7,678 nt of DNA from NCBI GenBank assembly GCA_022826345.1, contig JAJDVB010000031.1, forward strand, positions 1-7,678, given 5' to 3'. This document shows positions 1 to 5,541 of this stretch, one piece after another. The notes under the pieces were generated by a model that saw only the letters and a program-made list of their open reading frames with translations, was not told the origin of the DNA and searched no databases. The stretch is from Alphaproteobacteria bacterium. Lineage in GTDB: Bacteria; Pseudomonadota; Alphaproteobacteria; UBA828. The position numbers were made by a program, and so were the translations under genes. Positions within the stretch are counted from its first letter, which is position 1, and every line of letters starts with the position of its first letter.

Positions 1-30
1 GCGGCGGTGGACCCAAGCCCCGACTCGACG

Positions 31-125
31 GTCAAATCACGCAGGAATCGCCGTCAAGTGCGCAGGAATCACGGTCAAGTGTTGTAGGAATCGCCGTCAA
101 GTGTCGTAGGAATCACGGTCAAGTG
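31..125. repeat. Tandem A-B-A-B repeat array, possible IS21-like element end
   Basis: Four near-identical 18-bp units lie at 43-60, 64-81, 86-103 and 108-125, spaced 21-22 bp apart. Two variants alternate: A (GGAATCGCCGTCAAGTG) at 43-60 and 86-103, and B (GGAATCACGGTCAAGTG) at 64-81 and 108-125. A degenerate fifth copy (CGGTCAAATCAC) lies at about 29-40. The linkers differ, so the higher-order unit is a ~43-bp A+B pair. IS21-family elements are known to carry multiple short repeats at their ends as transposase-binding sites. A terminus of that kind would end in CA at 129-130, exactly where recognisable IS110 sequence begins. No IS21 gene is visible because the window starts here, so the assignment is inference; the repeats themselves are seen directly. 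Confidence 0.85.
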
Positions 126-977
126 CGGCAAGAATTTGCAAACAGTCGGCGCAGGTCGCGCTGCCCCATCTTGGTGATCCGACCCAATTGCTGGCGCCCA
201 CCCGTCGACACCTCGCGCGGTGTCAGTCCAATCCACGCCGCGAAGTCACGCCCCCGCACGAAGCTCTCCATCGGCGGCGCGAATGTGTGCACCGCCATCG
301 CGCTGACCTCTCCCATTCCCGGAATCGTCATCAGGCGCCGCAGGTCATCCTGCTCCCAGACAAGGGACTGCATCTGCTTGTCGATCTCGCCGATCCGTGC
401 AGTCAACTCCGCAATCCGGTCGAACAGCAATCCTGCGGTCGGGACGACGAGTTCAGGGAGCGTGTCCGCGCTCTCGGCGAACGTCTGCCACAGTTGTTCG
501 ACATTGGCCACGCCCGCGCCGCAGCCAGACCGAACTCCGCGAGGTGTCCGCGCAACGCGTTGACCGTCTGCGTGCGTTGCTGCACCAGCAGGGCATGGGT
601 GCGGTACAGCATCGAGCGCGACTGCGCCTGCTCCGTCTTCACCGCCACAAATCGCATCGTCGGGCGCTGAGCCGCCTCCACGAGGCGCTGCCGCATCCTG
701 TGTGCCGCTCTTCTGGCGTCGCTTCGCGAACGGCTTCACGTAAGCCGGCACGATCAATCGGACCTCGTGGCCGAGCTGTTGAATCTCGCGACCCCAGTGA
801 TTGGCTCCGTCGCAGGCCTCCATCACCACCAGGCACGGCGGCTGCGATGCGAGACACTTGAGAACCTTCCCTCGCGAGAGCTTCCTGCGCAGCACCGGCA
901 CCCCTGTGGCCGTGGCCCCATGCAGCTTGGAAGCTTCTCTTCGAAATGTCGATGCCGATGATGCTAACGTGGTCCAT
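119..977 (-). pseudogene. IS110-family (IS1111-like) transposase, frameshifted and 3'-truncated
   Basis: This is the remains of a DEDD-type IS110 recombinase, read on the minus strand. It starts at ATG 977-975 with an upstream AAGGGGAG Shine-Dalgarno. The N-terminus (MDHVSIIGIDISKRSF) holds the first catalytic Asp. A frame change near 945 leads into a second frame with LVVMEACDGANHWGRE (catalytic Glu) and VRLIVPAYVKPFAKRRQK. The expected KNDAADAEA cluster is garbled at about 690-725, where the reading passes to a third frame (VEAAQRPTMRFVAVKTEQ to NALRGHLAEFGLAAAR). Near 510-530 it returns to the second frame (VEQLWQTF, IPGMGEVSAMAVHTF, AAWIGLTPREVSTGGRQQLG, ITKMGQRDLRRLF). The ORF then stops at 119 inside the repeat array, so the usual C-terminal ~60-90 residues are missing. 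With lost Asp residues and no C-terminus it cannot be active. The family call is secure; exact frameshift bases are approximate. Confidence 0.9.
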
Positions 978-1128
978 GGACGCTCCCCTTATCCCCTCAG
1001 CGCACACCGCGTGCGTTGTCTCCTTGGCGCATCGTGACGCCGTGGGAAGGGGGGAAGGGGGCGCGTCCACTCCATCGCTTACGGATAGAGGACTTGCACC
1101 TCCGAGCTGCCAGTCATGCTCAGCACAC
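978..1128 (-). other. 5' leader of the IS110 remnant
   Basis: This non-coding stretch lies between the IS110 transposase start and the terminator of the lipoprotein gene. It carries the transposase Shine-Dalgarno (AAGGGGAG, 7 nt before ATG 977), a run of G tracts at about 1039-1057, and short self-complementary segments, such as GAGG/CCTC around 1088-1103. The element's upstream terminus probably lies here, but I see no clear boundary or target duplication. IS110-family elements encode a bridge or seek RNA in a non-coding end. For IS1111-type members it is reported downstream of the transposase, and that side is deleted here. Confidence 0.4.
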
Positions 1129-1162
1129 AAAAAGAGGGTGGCGCTTTTAGTGCGCCACCCTC
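1129..1162 (-). terminator. Rho-independent terminator of the lipoprotein gene
   Basis: A perfect 11-bp stem (GAGGGTGGCGC at 1134-1144 with GCGCCACCCTC at 1152-1162) encloses a 7-nt loop. On the minus strand it is followed directly by five T residues (A run at 1129-1133 on the plus strand). It lies 65 bp past the lipoprotein stop codon and points the right way for it. Confidence 0.9.
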
Positions 1163-1226
1163 GTCAGGGAACTTCAAGAATTCAGGATTGGGTTCTCACA
1201 TGAAGAGACCCTACCCTCCCGATCGG

Positions 1227-2807
1227 TTACTCCTTGTTCGCACCGAACGCGCCGACCATGGTGTGGGTCGAGCCAAACATGGACTGGAACACACCCAATG
1301 CAGCGGTCGGGATGTTGCTGCCATCGTTCACCGCATCGGGTGCGAGGGCTTCATCATACATCTGACCGTTCCAATTGCCGGACGCGGATGCCGCGTTGCC
1401 GTCGATGGACCACACCGTGCCTTGTGTTTCATCGACTCCAGTAGTGGCGGTGTCGTCGGTAGCAGGAGTGGCAAACGCGCCACCACTGCCCCAAGGAGCA
1501 CGGTTCAAAGCGACACTCCACGGCACCGACTCGTCGTTGGCCATGAAGTTGTCGATCGTGCCGGAAATACCCCCGTTGTTGGGAGCAGCGATTGCTCCGA
1601 ACTTGGCGGTCAACATGACATCCGCTGTGAAGTGACCCGCGTTGCTACCGCCCAGCGGGTTGTTGATGGCGAACTTTCCGGCTGCGTGGCCGCTATAGGT
1701 AGCGCTGCCCGTAACACCGGTGGGGTCTGCAAATGTTCCGCCACCTTCCACGTCGCCAACCTCGCCGAAGAATGCGCTCGCCGATGTCGGATCGCCATCA
1801 TCTTTCCGAAGCCACCAGCCGAAATACAGGTAGGCGGTATCGGGTTGGGACACCATCGCGCCTTTGTCGGGCGTGAAGGTCCAGGTTCCGACCAGCGCAC
1901 TCGGGCTGCCCTCACCGTCATTGGTCGAGGAGCAACCAGTGGGGCACCTGTACTCCCCGGGCGCCCCGTCGTAGGTGCCGCGAACGTACACCGCATCCGC
2001 CCTGTCGGGCACCGCGTGGGTCTGGGTTCCAGAGTGCGTGAAGGCGTCTGCCATGACTAGTCTGGGGTTTGCAGTGTCCACTGTCAGCGAACCGTCGGTG
2101 AGGGTGTGCACGTCGCCGAACTCGTCCGACATCGGCGCGCCCCGATTCGTGTACACCACGGCCGTGTTGGACACTTTTGTGCCTGCGGCCATGTGCGCGT
2201 AGTTCATGCCGCTCCAACCGCCCAGCGCCCCAGCCGAATCGCCCGCCTCAAGCTCCACTGCGGCAGGATCCGCGGCGAGTGAGCCTTGCGTCTGATCGAC
2301 CGTGAGACCACTTGCTGCCAACGCCGCCCCGCCAGCATTGGTCGTGCGGTCCAGATTGCCCAACGGAGTGGACCCCAACGCCCCATGCAGCGCCCTGCCC
2401 GCTGCGGCCATCTCCATCTGCATCTTCTCGGCCGCGGCATTCATGGCCGCCGTGCGGCTGGCCTTGGCAGTGGTGAGAGCGGCTTCGATGGTGGAAACCG
2501 TTGTGCTGTGCGCGGTCCTCTCCTCCGCCGGAACATTGGCCGCATCCGTGATCGCCATCTTGGCGGCAGCGATCGCTGAGTCGGCGGCAGCGACCACTGA
2601 GTCGGCGGCGTCGTCGGTCACCATCCCGACTGCAGTGTTCGCCGCAGTGATGGCAGAACTGATCGCCATCCGCTCCGCGATGGCCGGATCCGGCATTGGC
2701 GTCGGGTCGGGTGTCGTGCTGCTGCCGCCACCGCACGCGGTGAGCCCGATGGCCAACGCGGCAGCCACGACCAGGCTCGTCAGTGGATTGAACTTCACTG
2801 ATTTCAT
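1227..2807 (-). CDS. Surface lipoprotein with TbpB-like C-terminal beta-barrel
   Basis: This encodes a 526-residue secreted lipoprotein. I chose ATG 2807 because it has GGGAGAAGG just upstream and opens directly into a lipoprotein signal (KSVKF n-region, hydrophobic core at 9-22, lipobox LTAC with the lipidated Cys at 25). An upstream in-frame GTG at 2909 would put 34 unlikely residues ahead of the signal. Gly at the +2 position favours the outer membrane. Residues ~26-40 are a Gly/Ser/Pro linker, and ~40-135 an Ala-rich, probably helical or coiled segment. The central part contains a Cys pair (RCPTGC) and YLYFGWWLRK. Residues ~366-526 match the TbpB-type barrel pattern: GSATYSGHAAGKF, HFTADVMLTAKFG, GISGTIDNFM, WSVALN, NWNGQMYD, then GVFQSMFG and VGAFGANKE at the end. 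Proteins of this type are annotated as transferrin-binding-protein-like lipoproteins, and some are exported to the cell surface by Slam. No TonB receptor or Slam gene is in the window, so the ligand is unknown. The gene appears monocistronic. Confidence 0.85.
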   Translation of the reverse strand: MKSVKFNPLTSLVVAAALAIGLTACGGGSSTTPDPTPMPDPAIAERMAISSAITAANTAVGMVTDDAADSVVAAADSAIAAAKMAITDAANVPAEERTAHSTTVSTIEAALTTAKASRTAAMNAAAEKMQMEMAAAGRALHGALGSTPLGNLDRTTNAGGAALAASGLTVDQTQGSLAADPAAVELEAGDSAGALGGWSGMNYAHMAAGTKVSNTAVVYTNRGAPMSDEFGDVHTLTDGSLTVDTANPRLVMADAFTHSGTQTHAVPDRADAVYVRGTYDGAPGEYRCPTGCSSTNDGEGSPSALVGTWTFTPDKGAMVSQPDTAYLYFGWWLRKDDGDPTSASAFFGEVGDVEGGGTFADPTGVTGSATYSGHAAGKFAINNPLGGSNAGHFTADVMLTAKFGAIAAPNNGGISGTIDNFMANDESVPWSVALNRAPWGSGGAFATPATDDTATTGVDETQGTVWSIDGNAASASGNWNGQMYDEALAPDAVNDGSNIPTAALGVFQSMFGSTHTMVGAFGANKE

Positions 2808-2825
2808 GTCCTTCTCCCTGTTTGG

Positions 2826-2843
2826 GCGGCGGTCAGCCGCCGC
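2826..2843 (-). promoter_or_regulatory. Hairpin in the lipoprotein mRNA leader
   Basis: A perfect 7-bp GC-only stem (GCGGCGG/CCGCCGC) closes a 4-nt loop. In the transcript it ends about 19 nt before the start codon, immediately upstream of the GGGAGAAGG Shine-Dalgarno. It has no T-tract, so it is not a terminator. A role in mRNA stability or translation is inference. Confidence 0.55.
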
Positions 2844-2896
2844 GTTGATTGACTGAATGGACACACCCCAGGCTACGTCTCCGCCCGGCAACCGCG

Positions 2897-2925
2897 AATT
2901 TACGAGCATCGCGCGATAAGGTCAA
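2897..2925 (-). promoter_or_regulatory. Sigma70-type promoter for the lipoprotein gene
   Basis: On the minus strand, TTGACC (-35, 2925-2920) and TAAATT (-10, 2902-2897) are separated by exactly 17 bp. Transcription would begin near 2890 and leave a ~83-nt leader containing the 2826-2843 hairpin. The match is good but found by eye. Confidence 0.6.
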
Positions 2926-3012
2926 TATACTACTGTTGTGTCATGGTGGTACGCGTGGCTCAACCGACGCTGAGGACAATAACACGCGACCGCCTGAAAT
3001 GTCTCGCTGGGC

Positions 3013-3403
3013 GTAAGCCTTGCGAAGTACGTCCTTCCGCACCGGTCGACCGGCCATGCCACGGTCGATGTCCCATCGACCGTTGGAGGGGTTGGCCATG
3101 GCCGGGACGTATCCCGATTCACAGATTCCTCGCGCCAGGAGCGCGCGCCAGCAGTTCTGGCTGGACCATCTTCGCGCCTGGCAGACGCAGGACACGTCGC
3201 TGCGAGCCTACGCCGCCGCGAACGGGCTGTCGTCGAGTTCGCTGTACCGGGCCCATCGCAGGCTCAAGCGTCGGGGGTTGCTGAGCGAGTCCACTGAAGC
3301 CGCCCCGGCGTTCGTGCCGGTGCGCGTTGCGCCGCCGGCGCCGGCCTGTCGAGTGCTTCTGCCCAACGGCGTCGTCGTCGAGGTCGCTGAGCACGCGACG
3401 GAC
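3013..3403 (+). mobile_element. IS66-family remnant A (left end plus orfA)
   Basis: The 5' GTAAGCC at 3013-3019 matches the GTAAGC that begins IS66-family ends and lies 85 bp before the orfA start, a normal distance for this family. The element runs through orfA and breaks at about 3386-3403, where the oppositely oriented second IS66 remnant begins. The tnpB, tnpC and right end are missing. The exact terminus is inferred from the short motif and spacing. Confidence 0.6.
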
Positions 3404-3838
3404 GCGCTTGGGGCGGAACACGAAGACGACGCTCGAATACGGGTCGAGACCGAGCTCGTGCTCGACCACCGCCACCAGCCTGTCATGACCCTTGCGGAAG
3501 TCCACCGGCCGCGTCGCCACCACAACCCGCAATCCCGAGCCGGCGACGATCATCGCAGCGACCTCAGCAAAGAGGCGATCTCCGCGATCCGGACCGCGCC
3601 GATATCGCCATCGGGGCGCACCGTCACCCCGCGCGCCTTGATCGAAACTGAACCGAGCGAACCGCGGTTCGGCTCCGGCGCCGGGTCTACCTCCAGCGTG
3701 GCGAAGGCTGTTTCGGGCTCCGGCGCAGTCGCCACGGCAACCGGTTCGGCCTCCGGCCCCGTCGAGCACGGCAGGATGAGCTTGCCTTTGCGCGCGAGGG
3801 TGCGCCACGCCGACAACTGCTTGCGATTGAGCCCGTAG
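3098..3838 (+). pseudogene. tnpA: IS66 orfA (TnpA-like), 3' end replaced by antisense of another IS66
   Basis: ATG 3098 follows GGAGGGG by 8 nt and begins MAGTYPDSQIPRARSARQQF. Residues ~18-60 form the helix-turn-helix of IS66 accessory OrfA (QFWLDHLRAWQTQDTSLRAY, then NGLSSSSLYRAHRRLKRR). Residues ~70-96 give the conserved tail AFVPVRVAPP and CRVLLPNGVVVEV. Family resemblance stops at about residue 96 (position 3385). From there the frame stays open to 3838 but only reads the antisense of the tnpB and tnpA of remnant B. The predicted 246-residue product is therefore a chimera, and only the first ~96 residues are authentic. OrfA proteins of this family are DNA-binding accessory factors of about 100-140 residues. 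Confidence 0.75.
3404..3553 (-). pseudogene. tnpB: IS66 tnpB, 3'-truncated
   Basis: The ATG at 3553 overlaps the tnpA stop as ATGA, the usual translational coupling in IS66 elements. The first ~50 residues are typical TnpB: a start like MIVAGSGLRVVVATRPVDFR, then KGHDRLVAVVEHELGLDPYS and VVFVFRPKR. A full TnpB is ~115 residues. After FRPKR the family motif (normally ADR-K plus a WDG segment) is replaced by the antisense of remnant A orfA, and the frame runs open to 3119 without further similarity. Confidence 0.85.
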
Positions 3839-4026
3839 CGCTGTGCGACATCGCTCACTCGGTTCCCAGGTCAGAAGCTCTCGCGCACGATCTGCGCTTT
3901 CTGCTCGGCGCTCCAGCGCCGCGGCGGCTGGTGTTCGGTGGATACCTCGGAGTCCGCCCCCGCTTCATCGGGCGGGTTGCCCGGCCAATCCCGCTCGGCC
4001 GGGTCCCTTCGTTCCAAATCCTGCAT
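3550..4026 (-). pseudogene. tnpA: IS66 orfA (TnpA) with one in-frame TGA
   Basis: ATG 4026 follows GAGGAGG and opens a 158-codon frame ending at 3550. Residues ~38-52 (RRWSAEQKAQIVRES) and, after the stop, VSDVAQRYGLNRKQLSAWR form the helix-turn-helix of IS66 OrfA. The tail has the expected shape, with SIKARGVTVRP and RIAEIASLLRSLR. The frame is interrupted once, by TGA at 3873-3871 between RESF and PGNRVSDVA, where homologues continue without a gap. It is therefore a single-nonsense pseudogene. An alternative GTG start at 3858 would make a 102-residue product lacking the first DNA-binding helix. The helix-turn-helix type differs from that of remnant A, so the two came from different IS66 elements. 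Confidence 0.8.
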
Positions 4027-4100
4027 CGGCTGACCCTCCTCGTGGAGAGGGTCATCGAACTCCACTCCATATATATGCGGTAGGTGGGAGAGCCGCTTAC

Positions 4101-4812
4101 GACCGTCCCGCTCGTGCTCGCGGCGGGTCTCCCGGCCCATTCCACGATCCAATGGCCGCTCGCGTTCGTGCCCGTCCTGCCCGTCGCGGGCGGCTTCATG
4201 GCCGCGATCCATCGCGTGAGAACCGCGTGTCAGGCGATTCGCGTCCCGCTCATTGGCGGGATCGCGCCCGAACAAGGCCTCATAAGCCGCCCGTTCGAGC
4301 CGGTCGGCGAGCCTGTGGGCGTCGTCGGTGACGAGTTGGGCCGCGTCCCGCGCCCTGGAGATCGTCACATAGAACGCGCGCTGGTTGACCAAGTTGGGAT
4401 TCTCCGCCGGCATCGCCGCGAGGATTCGATCCACCGTCCGGCCCTGGAAGGCGTGCACCGTCGCCGCGGAGGCGCGGTCGATATGCCGGAGTTGCGGATC
4501 GTGCTGCCGGAGCGTGGTCAACGAGCCGTTCTCCAGACGGAAGCGAACGCCGTCCCGGCCCACGGCATCGACCGTCGCGGTCTCTCCATTGGTGAGCCCG
4601 GTGGCGGGATCGTTGCGGGTGAAGCGCACCCGGTCGCCCCGGCGAAGCTCCATCGCCTCGCTCTTGTAGACCTCGACCCTGCCCTTCGCCGCGGCGATGC
4701 GGCCCGGCTGCCACGGCATCCGGTTGCCCCTGGCGTCCTCCAGACGCAGCACGCCCCAGCGCTGGTCGATGGCGATCGCGCGTTCATTCTGCCCATCTCG
4801 GGCGGGATTGCG
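4101..4812 (-). pseudogene. MobF (TrwC/TraI-type) conjugative relaxase, C-terminal helicase fragment
   Basis: About 237 codons of the C-terminal end of a relaxase-helicase, the enzyme that nicks oriT and unwinds plasmid DNA during conjugation. Visible parts are a beta-rich insert (RGDRVRFTRNDPATGLTNGE, then TATVDAVGRDGVRFRLENG), SF1 helicase motif V (ATVHAFQGRTVDRI) and motif VI (NQRAFYVTISRARDAAQLV), and a charged tail rich in Arg, Glu and Asp. Family members are ~900-1100 residues or more. The relaxase domain with its catalytic Tyr and His residues, and the Walker A and B motifs, are all missing. An in-frame TGA at 4815-4813 bounds it on the 5' side. On the 3' side the frame runs across the IS66 terminus at 4100 into tnpA up to 3871. 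It is therefore truncated at both ends and not functional. Confidence 0.85.
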
Positions 4813-4838
4813 TCATCCACTATCGTTGGCATGCACTG

Positions 4839-5351
4839 CTATTTGGACTTCAGCCTGACTTCCATCCAGCCGCCCGGGGCGCCTGGATAGTCGGGTGGAT
4901 CGCAAGATATCTCTGCATGCGCGCGCGTTCGGCGCATCTCGCCGGCAACGGTCGACTGATCGTACTTGACTTTACTATGGCGCCCATAGTGCTTCGCGAT
5001 GACCTTAATCTCCGCGGCCTTGATCCACCTACCGGCGGGAGCCTTGAAGGCTATCGTGGCCGATCGCTTGTTTCGTTCCCGTCCAAGCCAGTCGCCACCA
5101 CCTGGGCACCGCACGCGTTTCTCGACGCTGAAATTGATCTGTGTTGGGGCCACCTGCCCCGTTGGAGCCGGCATGCCTTGGGTAGCATTATCTGCTTCCA
5201 GGGAGTTAGTTGCCAAACTCTCCAGGCGGCCCTTCACCACCTCCATCTGGGAAATCAGCACCAGTATGGTGATTAGCACACCGATCCCGGTCCACATGCG
5301 GGATTCGAGAAAGCGACGAGCGCATCTTCCGACGGAACTGATCAACTTCAA
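4839..5351 (-). CDS. Hypothetical single-pass membrane protein
   Basis: I do not recognise this protein. The frame is open from 5477. The likely start is TTG 5351 (AGG 8 nt upstream), giving ~170 residues; ATG 5297 would give 152 residues and begin right at the membrane segment. Residues ~19-36 are one transmembrane helix (WTGIGVLITILVLIS) preceded by RCARR, which predicts a cytoplasmic N-terminus and a periplasmic C-terminus. The outer part has a short helical stretch (EVVKGRLESLATNS) and a basic C-terminal domain of ~100 residues with two Cys (RVRCPGG and EISCDPP). The region is visibly less GC-rich than its neighbours and lies between the relaxase fragment and the repeat protein, which suggests separate acquisition. 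Function unknown. Confidence 0.5.
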   Translation of the reverse strand: MKLISSVGRCARRFLESRMWTGIGVLITILVLISQMEVVKGRLESLATNSLEADNATQGMPAPTGQVAPTQINFSVEKRVRCPGGGDWLGRERNKRSATIAFKAPAGRWIKAAEIKVIAKHYGRHSKVKYDQSTVAGEMRRTRAHAEISCDPPDYPGAPGGWMEVRLKSK

Positions 5352-5541
5352 TGGGGTTACCTGTGTCGGTCCTGTGTGGATCGTTCTGCCGCGATCAGGT
5401 TCGTCGCCTCTTATCCGCCTGCCACATAAACCAGTTAGGGCTGAGCCTGTGAGCGTGTTCCCCTTGGGTGGAAGCATTCTACATGTTAGAGGTCTTCCGC
5501 CGCCTTCGATTCACCGGACCTTCGATGCACCGGAGGCGCCG

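Larger units (their letters stand above)
3386..4100 (-). mobile_element. IS66-family remnant B (left end, orfA, start of tnpB)
   Basis: On the minus strand the element starts with GTAAGCGGCT at 4100, a good IS66 terminus, and proceeds through orfA (4026-3550) into tnpB (3553 to about 3404). It ends abruptly against remnant A. The tnpC transposase and the right end are absent. Its left terminus lies within the relaxase reading frame (4101-4812), so the relaxase tail was probably cut by this insertion. Confidence 0.75.

Noticed and set aside
31..125. CRISPR array
   Set aside because: Units are 17-18 bp with 3-4 bp linkers, so there are no spacers, and no cas gene is visible.
1039..1057. G-run cluster as a possible G-quadruplex
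   Set aside because: Only three separated G tracts are present, so a standard four-tract three-tetrad motif cannot be formed cleanly.
1088..1103. T-arm-like or group II intron-like GGAGGTGCAAGTCC on the minus strand
   Set aside because: The short stem alone does not make a tRNA. No acceptor, D or anticodon arms can be folded around it, and no intron reverse transcriptase or domain V is present.
1116..2060. 314-codon plus-strand open frame
   Set aside because: It lies antisense to the lipoprotein gene, which has signal peptide, promoter, Shine-Dalgarno and terminator. This frame has no recognisable domain.
3404..3838. C-terminal half of the plus-strand chimeric orfA as a real domain
   Set aside because: It is the exact antisense of well-matched IS66 tnpB and tnpA sequence.
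4999..5541. Upstream part of the plus-strand open frame ending at 6441
   Set aside because: It is antisense to the membrane-protein gene, has no protein-like pattern, and a better start (GTG 5542 with GGAGG) exists.
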